The notes: generated by a model not told the origin, from the letters alone. DNA of 64,000 nt from CAYSPG01 sp964432885 (GCA_964432885.1 CAYSPG010000006.1:124001-188000), one strand, 5' to 3'; numbered from the stretch's first letter, positions 51,345 through 61,100 are shown. Made by a program: numbers and translations.

Positions 51345-51450
51345 ATAATTTGTTGTTTGTTGTTTGAGGTTTTAAAACTAATCAACAAAAATTTCAAAAA
51401 AGATTAACACCTAATGCCAACATCAAACCACAAACCACAAACCACAAACC
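51345..51450. repeat. Word-repeat sequence before and inside the queE start
   Basis: TTTGTTGTTTGTTGTTTGAGG (about 51348-51369, near-perfect TTGTTTG words), then AAACCACAAACCACAAACC (51424-51449) in the first codons of queE. The two parts are roughly complementary (GTTTG words against CAAAC words), so they could form a long loop around the start codon. Confidence 0.45.
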
Positions 51451-52043
51451 TCTTACCTGTTATGGAACATTTCTACACCATACAAGGCGAGGGGTACAAT
51501 ACCGGCAAAGCGGCTTTTTTTATTCGCCTTGGCGGATGCGATGTGGGTTGTGTGTGGTGTGATGTTAAAGAATCGTGGAATGCACAGGCTCATCCAAAAA
51601 TCAGCGTAAGCAATTTAATTTCGGAAGCAAAAAAAAATAAAGCAAAAAATATTGTTGTTACCGGTGGCGAACCGTGTATGTATGATTTAACGGTTTTGTG
51701 TGGGGACTTTAAAAAAAATAAATTTAATGTGTGGCTCGAAACTTCGGGCGCTTATAAAATAAAAGGAACGTTTGATTGGATTTGTGTATCTCCAAAAAAA
51801 TTTAAAGCACCATTAAAAGAAAGTTTGAAAAAAGCAGATGAATTAAAAGTGGTGGTGTTTAACAAAAGTGATTTTGAATGGGCTGAACAAAATCAGAAGT
51901 ACACCAAAAAAAATTGCCAACTGTTTTTACAACCTGAATATGGAAGGTTTGATAAAGTAATGCCACTGATTATTGATTATGTAAAACAAAATCCTGAGTG
52001 GCAAATATCGTTGCAAACGCATAAAATTTTGAGTATTCGTTAA
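51414..52043 (+). CDS. queE: 7-carboxy-7-deazaguanine synthase (radical SAM)
   Basis: A 209-residue radical SAM enzyme of queuosine synthesis. It converts 6-carboxytetrahydropterin to 7-carboxy-7-deazaguanine. The Fe-S ligands are Cys42, Cys46 and Cys49 in GGCDVGCVWCD. MEHFYTIQGEG, VVTGGEPCMY and LQTHK are family motifs. The first 12 residues come from a CAAACCA word repeat, so the native start may be nearer LLPVMEHF (ATG at 51462); the LLPV part is often conserved, so 51414 is kept with reserve. Confidence 0.92.
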   Translation: MPTSNHKPQTTNLLPVMEHFYTIQGEGYNTGKAAFFIRLGGCDVGCVWCDVKESWNAQAHPKISVSNLISEAKKNKAKNIVVTGGEPCMYDLTVLCGDFKKNKFNVWLETSGAYKIKGTFDWICVSPKKFKAPLKESLKKADELKVVVFNKSDFEWAEQNQKYTKKNCQLFLQPEYGRFDKVMPLIIDYVKQNPEWQISLQTHKILSIR

Positions 52044-52121
52044 GGACTGATAAGATAGCGTAATCAGATTTTTTTGTTTTTCTCAAAAATTGTTGGTTAG
52101 TTTTACAAAAACAAACCCAAT

Positions 52122-52344
52122 ATGCTAAACACATTATTAATGATTTTAAAAATTGTTTAATCCTGGAAACTCAACCACTGAATCGGCCGGCAAAGTACTT
52201 GCAGTTAATGGCAGTGGCGATGTAATTTTAGTGGATGATGTGGGTGATGGCAATGAAGAAAAAATTGCCATTCTCGAAAATAAAATAACACAACTTATAT
52301 TACGGCTTGATGCTGTTGAAAAACTGTTGGCTATGAAAAATTAA
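52122..52344 (+). pseudogene. Decayed remnant of a type-B array gene
   Basis: 52071-52094 matches the leader sequence of the type-A genes exactly. An ATG at 52122 then runs only 12 codons (MLNTLLMILKIV) to a stop at 52160. In another frame, 52158-52344 encodes the C-terminal 60 residues of a type-B protein (NSTTESAGKVLAVNGSGDVI to the coiled coil EKLLAMKN), very like the end of the gene at 53383. It is a fused, frameshifted relic. It marks the left edge of the A/B array. Confidence 0.8.
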
Positions 52345-52499
52345 TTGCCTTCATTTTTGTTTTTCTCAAAAATTGTTTTATACTTTTACGGTAAACAAAA
52401 AACAGCGATGAAACAAACAATTACATTATTTTTCCTGCTTTTTTGCAAAGTTTGTTTTGCACAAATTAATTTAGTGCCTAACCCTAGTTTTGAGGATAC
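52165..52499 (+). repeat. Direct repeat, left copy (335 bp)
   Basis: Aligns without any gap to 54802-55136, 2637 bases away. It covers the B-type coiled-coil end, the spacer with TACTTTTA, and the start of a type-A gene up to PNPSFEDT. Substitutions are scattered, more in the coding tail than in the spacer. Confidence 0.9.
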
Positions 52500-53370
52500 G
52501 GTTTCGTGTCCTAATGCTAATGCCCAAGTTTACAAGGCAAAATATTGGCATATATTGGATAATACGCCTGACTATTTTCATGAATGTTGCGTTGTCCCAA
52601 ATTTCTCTATTCCGAACAATCAATTTACTTATCAATACGCTGCCACGGGAGACGCATATTGCGGACTTTATACTTGGTGGGGTAATGGATTTTACAGAGA
52701 AATTATTGGTTCTTTCTTGATAGCACCTTTGATATTGCAAACAAAATATTATTTGAATTTTAAAGTCAATTTTGCAACAAAACCTCCTCCAACATTCTCA
52801 ACCCTAGCAACAAATAAAATAGGAATGTTGTTATCAACCGTTGATTATTTATCTAATCCCCCACCCTATAATAATTTTGCACATCTGTATGCAGATAGTA
52901 TTATAACAGACACCGTTAATTGGATTACAATAAGAGGATCATTAATTGCCGATTCTGCTTACTCTTTTATTTCCATTGGAAATTTTTTTGATAATGCCAA
53001 TACAGATACGTTGCAATATTATGGTTCACCAGTGGGTGCAGCATATTATGTTGTTGATGATATTTGTTTATCAACAGACTCCATGTATTGTGAAACCTGG
53101 ACTGGAATTCCTGAAGATGTAATTAAAGAAAATATAAAAATAATTCCTAATCCAGCAATTGATAATTTAGAAGTTGAAAATATTCCATATGGATGTAAGG
53201 AAATTTTACTGTATGATGTTGCATTAAAGGTGTTAAAAAGGATTTCAATAAACCGAAATTTTAAAATCATTACTGATATTTCAAATTTTAAAGAAGGAAT
53301 ATATTCAATACTATTTATAAAAAAAGATAATTCTTATGTATTAAAAAAATTTATTAAGTTAAACAATTAA
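52408..53370 (+). CDS. Type-A array protein 1: secreted, VPNPSFEDT N-motif, T9SS tail
   Basis: From ATG at 52408 it is 320 residues. The signal peptide ends VCFAQ (19), followed by INLVPNPSFEDT. The domain about 20-235 has DTPD/TPDYFHECC, YQYAATGDAYCGLY and a late YVVDDICLS strand: a beta-sandwich resembling carbohydrate-binding modules common in Bacteroidota. The tail from IKIIPNPAIDNLEV is a T9SS type A sorting domain. It is followed 12 bases later by a type-B gene. TACTTTTA at 52381-52388 is a possible -7 box. The TTG at 52345 is rejected as start. Confidence 0.8.
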   Translation: MKQTITLFFLLFCKVCFAQINLVPNPSFEDTVSCPNANAQVYKAKYWHILDNTPDYFHECCVVPNFSIPNNQFTYQYAATGDAYCGLYTWWGNGFYREIIGSFLIAPLILQTKYYLNFKVNFATKPPPTFSTLATNKIGMLLSTVDYLSNPPPYNNFAHLYADSIITDTVNWITIRGSLIADSAYSFISIGNFFDNANTDTLQYYGSPVGAAYYVVDDICLSTDSMYCETWTGIPEDVIKENIKIIPNPAIDNLEVENIPYGCKEILLYDVALKVLKRISINRNFKIITDISNFKEGIYSILFIKKDNSYVLKKFIKLNN

Positions 53371-53382
53371 TATCATTTCAAT

Positions 53383-54981
53383 ATGAAAAAGCAAATTTTA
53401 TTATTCGTATTGGTTTCATTGATTGAAATCAGGTTTGTTAATGCTCAATTCTGTCCGCCAAATCCTCCATGGTGTACACAAGGAAATAATATTGGAGCAA
53501 CAGAATGGCTTGGTGGTGATAATTTGAGTACAATACCCCTAAACATTAAAAATGAAACCTCCCAACCCATCCACTTCTACACCAATGCCGGAACGGGCAC
53601 CTTTAACAATATAAAAATGAGCATCCTTAGCCGCACCATAAACGGGCTTGAACGTGCTGGCTTGGCAATACATGAAAACGCTTATGCTGTACCTATTACT
53701 TTTCCGCGTAGCATACTGCACCTTGGCGAAGATTATTTTACAAGCGGCATTGCCGGTTGGCGCACCTGGATGGATGTGGGTACCTTTAGCGGGCTGCAAA
53801 CTGATTTTGCTTTTTTTGGCATTATGCCTTTTGATGGCGACACCACCTATAATCAACAAGACCATAATGATGCTGTAATTGCATGGGGTGATAATCTTAA
53901 TGGTGCAGATGGAGCGGACAATTTAAGATTTATTTTTTCGGCACCTATGACTCAATCGGCTAACGATTGGCAAACGCAATACTCATCACTTGAAGTAGCC
54001 CGTTTTTCACCTTGGGGCCGCATGGGCATTGGCAATTTTACGGGCAATGCATGGGGAGGGGGCTCTGGTGTGCAACCACTAAGAAGGTTAGAAATATATG
54101 ATGAGTCATTAAATATGACACTTACCCCCGCCCCCCAACTACGCCTCACCTTTACACCCGATGCCAATGTAAACCTTGGCATAAACACCGATTTTCAAAC
54201 CACGGCACTAGGCAATATGCTTATTACCCCACAAAACTTTGGTGCGGTTATGAATGCAGGAATCGGTAATTTTATAGCATCCGGTGTTGAGCCAGTTAGA
54301 AGAATGGAGTTGTTAGACGAAGGACAACAACTGCCACAACTGCGATTAACTTTTTTACAAGACCCAAATCCGGCCTTAGGCCAACATGCCGATTTTCAAA
54401 GTACACCACGTGGCAATTTAACCATAGTAACCGAAAATAATGGAATGATTGCATACACCGGCATTGGCGATTTTTTATTGTTTGGAAATGAACCTAAAAG
54501 AAGACTTGATATTTATGACCAAGGTGAGCGGAGTCCACAGTTGCGTTTAACCTATACTGCCGACCCTATTATTAGTAATGGAATTTGGACAGATTTTGAA
54601 GCCCTAAGTACCGGTGACCTTATCATTCATCCAAGTTTTCAAAGCGGAGCCGGTAATCCGGTAAACGGACGGGTTGGAATAAACACCATTACTCCTCCGG
54701 CTAATACGTTAGAAATAAATTCAAACAATGCTTACGTTGCAGGTGCAATAGGTTTTAGTGGCCTTCGATTTACCGATATGCGTTCGGGCTCATCAAGTTC
54801 AGGAAACTCAACCACTGCATCGGCCGGCAAAGTACTTGCAGTTGATGGCAGTGGCGATGTAATATTAGTAAATGATGTGGGTGGTGGCAGCGAAGAAAAA
54901 ATAACCTTGCTCGAAAATAAAATAGCACAACTTACATTACGGCTTGATGCTATTGAAAAATTATTGGCTATGAAAAATTAA
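53383..54981 (+). CDS. Type-B array protein 1: secreted fibre-like protein with internal repeats and coiled-coil end
   Basis: A 532-residue exported protein; the signal peptide ends RFVNAQ (22). Residues about 45-215 start with PLNIKNETSQPIHFYTNAG. Three repeats of about 67 residues follow (about 230-425), each with RRLEIYDE, PQLRLTFTPD and TDFQ...GNMLI. The C-end is SSGNSTTASAGKVLAVDGSG and a heptad coiled coil (LLENKIAQLTLRLDAIEKLL). No T9SS tail. The coiled coil suggests a trimeric fibre, possibly anchored through the T9SS-sorted type-A partner. Confidence 0.75.
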   Translation: MKKQILLFVLVSLIEIRFVNAQFCPPNPPWCTQGNNIGATEWLGGDNLSTIPLNIKNETSQPIHFYTNAGTGTFNNIKMSILSRTINGLERAGLAIHENAYAVPITFPRSILHLGEDYFTSGIAGWRTWMDVGTFSGLQTDFAFFGIMPFDGDTTYNQQDHNDAVIAWGDNLNGADGADNLRFIFSAPMTQSANDWQTQYSSLEVARFSPWGRMGIGNFTGNAWGGGSGVQPLRRLEIYDESLNMTLTPAPQLRLTFTPDANVNLGINTDFQTTALGNMLITPQNFGAVMNAGIGNFIASGVEPVRRMELLDEGQQLPQLRLTFLQDPNPALGQHADFQSTPRGNLTIVTENNGMIAYTGIGDFLLFGNEPKRRLDIYDQGERSPQLRLTYTADPIISNGIWTDFEALSTGDLIIHPSFQSGAGNPVNGRVGINTITPPANTLEINSNNAYVAGAIGFSGLRFTDMRSGSSSSGNSTTASAGKVLAVDGSGDVILVNDVGGGSEEKITLLENKIAQLTLRLDAIEKLLAMKN

Positions 54982-55136
54982 TTGCCTTCGTTTTTGTTTT
55001 TCTCAAAAATTGTTTTATACTTTTACGGTAAACAAAAAACTGCGATGAAAAAAACAATTACATTATTTTTCCTGCTTTTTTGCAAAGTTTGCTTTGCACA
55101 AATTAATTTGGTGCCTAATCCAAGTTTTGAGGATAC
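54802..55136 (+). repeat. Direct repeat, right copy (335 bp)
   Basis: Gap-free partner of 52165-52499. Recombination between the two copies would delete or duplicate exactly one A plus B gene pair (2637 bp). Confidence 0.9.
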
Positions 55137-55458
55137 AAGTTCATGTCCAATTTCTGCCTTTGAAATTAACTTTTTAGGTTGCAATGCAGGCAGCACAAAA
55201 CCTGATGTTAATAACGCCATAGCCCTTGGCGCAAACACCAAAGTAAATTGCAACAACTGCACTGTAATTGGCGGAGAAAAAATTGGCATTTGCACAACAG
55301 AGCCACAAGCAACACTTGATGTAAACGGCACAATACAAGCCAAACAATTTATGATTTTAGAAAATGGCTATGCAAAAAATTTGCTTGACATGATTAGCGA
55401 ATTGCAAAATGAGGTGGCTGAATTAAAACAGCAGATTACTGCATCTGTAAAAAATTAA
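55045..55458 (+). CDS. Chimeric array protein: type-A head joined to type-B tail
   Basis: From ATG at 55045 it is 137 residues. Residues 1-38 are a type-A signal peptide and INLVPNPSFEDTSSCP. From about residue 47 (FLGCNAG) it is the end of a type-B protein, NAIALGANTKVNCNNCTVIG, GICTTEPQATLDVNG and a coiled coil (MISELQNEVAELKQQI). 55228-55347 is identical over 120 bases to 56961-57080 in the gene at 56418. The frame is intact, so it may still be made and exported, but it has lost both main domains. Confidence 0.8.
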   Translation: MKKTITLFFLLFCKVCFAQINLVPNPSFEDTSSCPISAFEINFLGCNAGSTKPDVNNAIALGANTKVNCNNCTVIGGEKIGICTTEPQATLDVNGTIQAKQFMILENGYAKNLLDMISELQNEVAELKQQITASVKN

Positions 55459-55462
55459 GGTG

Positions 55463-56413
55463 ATGAGAAAAATTTTACTTCTTGTTTTTATCTTTTATGT
55501 GCAAAACTTAGGGGCGCAGATAAATTTGGTGCCCAATCCGAGTTTTGAGGATACGGTGAGTTGTCCTTTTTCTGGATTTGAGATTGACAAAGCTTTATAT
55601 TGGACTTCTTTCAGGGAAACCCCAGAATACTATAATTATTGCAGCAATTTAATTGGTGGAATTGTTGGTGTTCCAACCAATTTTATGGGTTATCAATACC
55701 CGCATTCCGGAGATGCTTATGCTGGATTGATTCCATTTAGTATTTATGGTGCGCAGTATAACGAATTAATGGCTGTGCCACTTACGAGTGCTACTGTTCC
55801 AAATCAAAAATACTATTGTACGTTTTATATAAGTTTTGCCGATATTTCTCTAATTGCTTGCAATAAAATTGGCATTAAGCTTTCAACAGTTCCTTATTCT
55901 TACAATACACCAATGCCATTACCTAATTTTCCTATTGCATATTCAGATTCAATTTATACAGACACCTTGAGTTGGCATAAAATTAACTTGTCTTTTATTG
56001 CTGACAGTATATATCAATATTTGATATTGGGTAACTTTTATGATAATACACAGGTAGATACTATTGGCAGCAATCGTACTTTTTCGTATTACTATTTTGA
56101 TGATGTATGCCTGTCAATGGATTCGGCATATTGTTCAAATTTTACTGGGCTTAATCAAAACACTAAAATTCCTTACAATAATATTATTAAAAATATTTTT
56201 TATAGTGATGATAAACTGAAAATTACTTTTAACCAGGCAATTGGAGAAAAACAACTGTTAATTTATACGGAGACCGGACAATTATTGCAAACAGTTAAAA
56301 CAAAAGAAAAGGAAATTGAACTGGTAATAACCCAACAAAGCAGTATATATTTAATACGTGCTTTTGAGAAAAATAAAACAGAATCAAAAAAAATAATAAC
56401 AATTAAAAATTAA
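55463..56413 (+). CDS. Type-A array protein 2
   Basis: From ATG at 55463 it is 316 residues with signal peptide ending NLGAQ, then INLVPNPSFEDT. The same beta domain follows (TPEYYNYCSN, YQYPHSGDAYAGL, YYFDDVCLSMDS). The tail (about 240-316: KLKITFNQAIGEKQLLIY to KKIITIKN) has the strand pattern of a T9SS type A domain without a clear PNP start. It begins 4 bases after the chimera stop and 4 bases before the next type-B gene, so translation is probably coupled. Confidence 0.75.
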   Translation: MRKILLLVFIFYVQNLGAQINLVPNPSFEDTVSCPFSGFEIDKALYWTSFRETPEYYNYCSNLIGGIVGVPTNFMGYQYPHSGDAYAGLIPFSIYGAQYNELMAVPLTSATVPNQKYYCTFYISFADISLIACNKIGIKLSTVPYSYNTPMPLPNFPIAYSDSIYTDTLSWHKINLSFIADSIYQYLILGNFYDNTQVDTIGSNRTFSYYYFDDVCLSMDSAYCSNFTGLNQNTKIPYNNIIKNIFYSDDKLKITFNQAIGEKQLLIYTETGQLLQTVKTKEKEIELVITQQSSIYLIRAFEKNKTESKKIITIKN

Positions 56414-56417
56414 TAAA

Positions 56418-57191
56418 ATGAAAAAAATCACATACATTTTTCTGCTGATGTTACTAAACGTAAAAGTTTATAGTCAAGCTGATGTCACTAACCACGTAGG
56501 TTCAAGTGGAGCATTTTATCTGGGATGGGATAATTCAGCTTTATCCAATGCCTTGCATTTAAACATTGAGCACAAAGGGACTCGAGATATTAATTTTTTA
56601 ACAGGCGGTACTCAACGTATGACAATACAAGGTACTGCTGCTGCTAATCCTGGCTTTGTAGGTATAGGCAACGGCCTCACCCCCGGCTGGCAATTAGATG
56701 TAAACTCAGAAATAAACATAACCAACCCCACCTTTGCCGGAGGCACAGGCTCCTACATGCTTGGCAGCAACACCATACTTGCAAGCCCCGGCACCAATTT
56801 AATGGTGGGCATAGGAGCAGGTGTAAATAATGCTGCAGGTAATGACAATACTTTTGTGGGCACCAATGCAGGGCAAAGCAACATATTATCAAGTGGTAAT
56901 ACATTTTTAGGCTGCAAAGCCGGTGGCGGTATGCCTGATATTAATAACGCTATAGCAATAGGCGCAAACACCAAAGTAAATTGCAACAACTGCACTGTAA
57001 TTGGCGGAGAAAAAATTGGCATTTGCACAACAGAGCCACAAGCAACACTTGATGTAAACGGCACAATACAAGCCAAACAAATTGTAATTTTAGAAAAGGG
57101 CAATGCAAAAGATTTGCTTGACATGATTAGCGAATTGCAAAATGAGGTGGCTGAATTAAAACAACAGATTACTGCGTTAGCAAAAAATTAA
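56418..57191 (+). CDS. Type-B array protein 2: short fibre-like protein with coiled-coil end
   Basis: A 257-residue exported protein (signal peptide ends KVYSQ, about 20). FYLGWDNSALSNALHLNIEH opens the type-B head. GFVGIGNGLTPGWQLDVNSE follows, then YadA-like NTFVGTNAGQSN and NTFLGCKAGG repeats, the Cys-bearing VNCNNCTVIGG and EKIGICTTEP, and the coiled coil ISELQNEVAELKQQITAL. 56679-56745 is identical over 67 bases to 58435-58501 in the 1091-residue type-B gene, and 56961-57080 to the chimera. It looks like a mosaic. Confidence 0.78.
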   Translation: MKKITYIFLLMLLNVKVYSQADVTNHVGSSGAFYLGWDNSALSNALHLNIEHKGTRDINFLTGGTQRMTIQGTAAANPGFVGIGNGLTPGWQLDVNSEINITNPTFAGGTGSYMLGSNTILASPGTNLMVGIGAGVNNAAGNDNTFVGTNAGQSNILSSGNTFLGCKAGGGMPDINNAIAIGANTKVNCNNCTVIGGEKIGICTTEPQATLDVNGTIQAKQIVILEKGNAKDLLDMISELQNEVAELKQQITALAKN

Positions 57192-57194
57192 ACC

Positions 57195-58157
57195 ATGAAA
57201 AAACACTTACTTATTTTTTTAATTTTCTTCTCCCCTCTCTTTTGGAGAGGGGCCGGGGGTGAGGTTTTTGCACAAATTAACTTGGTGCCCAACCCGAGTT
57301 TTGAAGATACGATGAGTTGCCCACATTCTGCCAATCAGGTGGACAGAGCCGTTGGGTGGTACCCCAGCCGCAATTCACCTGATTACTTTAATGGCTGCGA
57401 TTGGGCTTCAGGAACTCAGGCAGTACCGAATAATTTTAATGGCTTTCAGCATGCAAAAACAGGCAATGCTTATTGCGGATTTATTATTTATAGCAGGAAT
57501 AGCTTAAATTATAGGGAAGATTTTACATGCCAATTGCTAAGTCCACTTGTAATAGGTTTGAAATATAATTTGTCTTTTTTTATTTCAAAAGCAGATAAAT
57601 ATTATTTGTTTGCAAGCAACAAAATAGGAATGCTATTGAGTACGGTAAATTATAATATGACCGCTAATGCCCCTATAAATAATTATAGTCAATTCTATAC
57701 CGATAGCATTATAATAGATACTCTTAATTGGGTTCATATTACAGGAAGCATAATCGCTGATTCCAATTATTCGAATTTAACGATTGGAAATTTTTTTGGT
57801 GACTCGTTAACTGATTCCATTTACTATTTACCCGGTGCTGCACATTCCTATTATTTTATTGATGATATTTCAATTACCTTAGATACTACATCATCCCTAT
57901 CGGATGTTTTTTCTATTCTGAATATTAACATCTTTCCAAATCCTGTTCGAGAAAAATTGAAAATAACCTTAGAAGTCAAAATGTTACATAAAATTGAAAT
58001 AATAAATATTAAGGAACAGTCTGTTATACAGTATAATTTTGAGCAAGGGAAGAAAGAGGAAGAATTAGACCTTACAGGATTACTCTCTGGTGCTTACATA
58101 CTAAAACTACATTATTTTAATAATACACCTTCATATCATAAACTCCTAAAATTATAA
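57195..58157 (+). CDS. Type-A array protein 3 with a repeat element inside its signal peptide
   Basis: A 320-residue exported protein. The start MKKHLLIFLIFF is followed by SPLFWRGAGGEV, encoded by a GC-rich hairpin element, and then FAQINLVPNPSFEDT. The signal peptide is thus about 27 residues against 19 in the first type-A protein. The beta domain (NSPDYFNGCD, FQHAKTGNAYCGF, YYFIDDISITLD) and a T9SS type A tail (IFPNPVREKLKI to YHKLLKL) follow. Whether the insert, with a charged Arg and Glu, still allows export is open. Confidence 0.78.
   Translation: MKKHLLIFLIFFSPLFWRGAGGEVFAQINLVPNPSFEDTMSCPHSANQVDRAVGWYPSRNSPDYFNGCDWASGTQAVPNNFNGFQHAKTGNAYCGFIIYSRNSLNYREDFTCQLLSPLVIGLKYNLSFFISKADKYYLFASNKIGMLLSTVNYNMTANAPINNYSQFYTDSIIIDTLNWVHITGSIIADSNYSNLTIGNFFGDSLTDSIYYLPGAAHSYYFIDDISITLDTTSSLSDVFSILNINIFPNPVREKLKITLEVKMLHKIEIINIKEQSVIQYNFEQGKKEEELDLTGLLSGAYILKLHYFNNTPSYHKLLKL
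57230..57264. repeat. GC-rich hairpin element inside a signal-peptide coding region
   Basis: CCCCTCTC (57232-57239) and GAGAGGGG (57245-57252) form an 8-bp stem, followed by CCGGGGGTGAGG. Such elements are widespread between genes in Bacteroidota; here the element is in frame and encodes SPLFWRGAGGEV. Confidence 0.75.
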
Positions 58158-58161
58158 AAAA

Positions 58162-61100
58162 ATGAAAAAGAAAATTTATTTAGCTATGCTTTGTTTACTT
58201 ATCAGTATTCAAAATATTCTTGGCCAAGCATCCGTAACACCAAATACATGGAATACGTCAAGCGACTATCTGGGATGGGACGCCACTGCCCTAAGCCCTC
58301 CTTTAAATATTAGAACTACCAACAATGACCCCATTAATTTTTATACAAACTTTGGAAGTTTTACATCTTCACGCATGACAATTTTGGGTGGTAATTCTAC
58401 CACAGGTGGCTACGTAGGCATCGGCTACGCTTTAACCCCCGGCTGGCAATTAGATGTAAACTCAGAAATAAACATAACCAACCCCACCTTTGCCGGAGGC
58501 ATAGGCTCATACATGCTTGGAGGCAATACCATTTTAACCTCATTTGGTACAAACTTAATAGCTGGCATAGGGGCTGGCATAAATAATGCTGCCGGTAATG
58601 ATAATACTTTTGTGGGCACCAATGCAGGGCAAAGTAATATTTTAACCAGCGGCAACACGTTTGTAGGTTATGAAAGCGGATTAGGACATCTTACCAATGG
58701 CGGCAACACTTTTTTGGGCTGGTGGGCAGGGCGTGATGGCGAGAATCAGGCCGAAAATGTTTTTATTGGAACAAGAGCAGGTCAGGCTAACGATGAAAAT
58801 TTCAATGTAATGATTGGCGTATCATCAGGTCAAACCGGAAGTACAGGCAGAGGAAATGTATTTGTAGGACATTCAACAGGCTTTGCAAACACAGTTGATA
58901 ACAATGTTTTTATTGGCAACCTTGCCGGATTTTCAAATACCGGAGAAACGCCCAATACCTATTTAGGAACCCAAAGTGGCGAAAATGCTACAGGAGGCCG
59001 CAACAATACATTTATAGGATTTAGAGCAGGGCATCAGTCGGCACGCGGGGATAATACATTTGTAGGCCACCAAAGCGGCCAAAGCAATAACGCAGGCTCA
59101 CGAAACGCTTTTTTAGGTACAGGTTCTGGAAGTACAAATGCAGATGGGGCCGACAATACTTTTTTAGGATTTAATACCGGCTTTTCAAATACTGATGGAA
59201 TAAAAAATGCTTTTGACGGCAGCGAGGCAGGATTTAATAATCTGAGGGGCAATGAAAATGTTTTTAATGGATACCATGCCGGTTTTAATAATAAAAATGC
59301 AAGCGAAAACACATTTGTTGGAACAGAGGCGGGTTTAAATTCTGACAAAAACGCAAATACATTTATAGGATACAAAAGCGGTCGTGCACATAACGATGGT
59401 ACATCCAATGTGTACGTTGGCCACAGCGCTGGTGCAACTCCTGCAATTGGAAATAATAACACACTAATTGGCTATAACACCACTCATGCAAATAATATAA
59501 CCAACAGCACAGCCATAGGCAATGCTGCCGATGTGCAAACATCCAACAGCATGATACTTGGCAATAACAACATAAATGTAGGCATAGGATTATCGGGCGC
59601 GGCCACAGGCCCGCAAACCAAGTTAGAAATAAATACAGGCAGCACCTCACTTAGCGGATTACGATTTAGAACTTACACCAACGCATCGTCTTCAATTACA
59701 AATACCACCAATAAGGTTCTTAGTTTAAATAATACAGGTGATGTTATTTTAGTGGATGATGTGGGTGGAGGCTCATTAAACACAAGTTGTCTAAACGCTG
59801 ATATTCTTCCGCGCTCAGATGGTTCATCAAACAACTTAGCATGCAGCGATATTTATAACAACGCATCCTCAGCCACCAACCGCATTGGCTTTTTTACCAC
59901 CACACCGTTTTACAAATTTCAAATGCATGGAGGTACCTCGGTTTTTAGTGCCCCTGCAATTGGTTCTGCTTTTACAATTGCCGGAAACGGAACTCCTGCT
60001 GTTATGATAAACAGCGATAATAACGAAGCCTTAACCATTTTGCACAGCGGAATAAATGACAAAGACCGCATGAAAGTATTTGGAGATAACAACAGGCTAT
60101 ATCACATCCAAACTCTGGGAGGTTCGTATTCATCATCAGGTCCGCATCCGTCCAGCATCACATTTGATAATACAATTACGAATAGCAACGGCACCACTAC
60201 CACCAGTTGGATGGGGTTTAATTCATACAGAGGAACTACAGTGGTAAAAAATAATTTTAATACCACACCCGATGCTCCTTCAACAGCCGGTGCATTTCCT
60301 AATTTAACGTATGCCGGTAATGATACCAAGATGTATGTTGAAGCTCAAACTCCTTCTGCGGGCACTTATACCAATCAACAGATTTATGGCATGGTGGTTA
60401 ACAACAGCAACACAGCAAATACTAATTATACATCAGGCCTGCTTGCATACAATAGCGCAGCAAGAACAGGAACGGTTTCAAACCGTGCCGGTATGTTTTG
60501 GGTTACCGGGGCAACAGGCACACGCAGTTACAATATAGGTGTGCAGGCTGTGGCACGCAGCGCTACAAGTAATGCCAACAACATTGCCGGAAGTTTTTTG
60601 GCAACAGGCGGAATGACAAATTATGGTGTGGTAGCCACATCACCAATTACAACCTGCGTAAGCGGAAATTGCAGCAATGCTGCCGGGTTTTTTAACGGAT
60701 ATGCTTACAGCACCAAACAGTTTGTGGCATCAGATACTTTATTAAAACAAAACATGGTTGCGGTTGGTACAAATACTTTTCTCGATTCAATAAAAATATA
60801 TTCGTTTACTTATGATACCACTAATAGTTATGGAATGCACCTGCCCGGTGGCACACAGTACGGAGTTAAAGCTCATGAGTTGCAAGCCCTGTTGCCATCG
60901 CTTGTAAAATCGTTTAACAATGTACCCGAAGTGGATAGCAGTGGCAATCCCATTGACAGCAGCCTTACCTTTAAAGCTGTTGATTACACAGGCCTGGTTC
61001 CACTGTTAATAAAAGGCTATCAACAGCAATCAAATAAAATAGATACGCTAAACGCACGCATTGATTCATTGATAACCGTGGTTGGTAATTGCTGCAATGC

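Noticed and set aside
52345..52407. Extended start MPSFLFFSKIV for type-A protein 1 (and the same at 54982 for the chimera)
   Set aside because: TTG start, no homology in the other type-A proteins, and it would precede a complete signal peptide.
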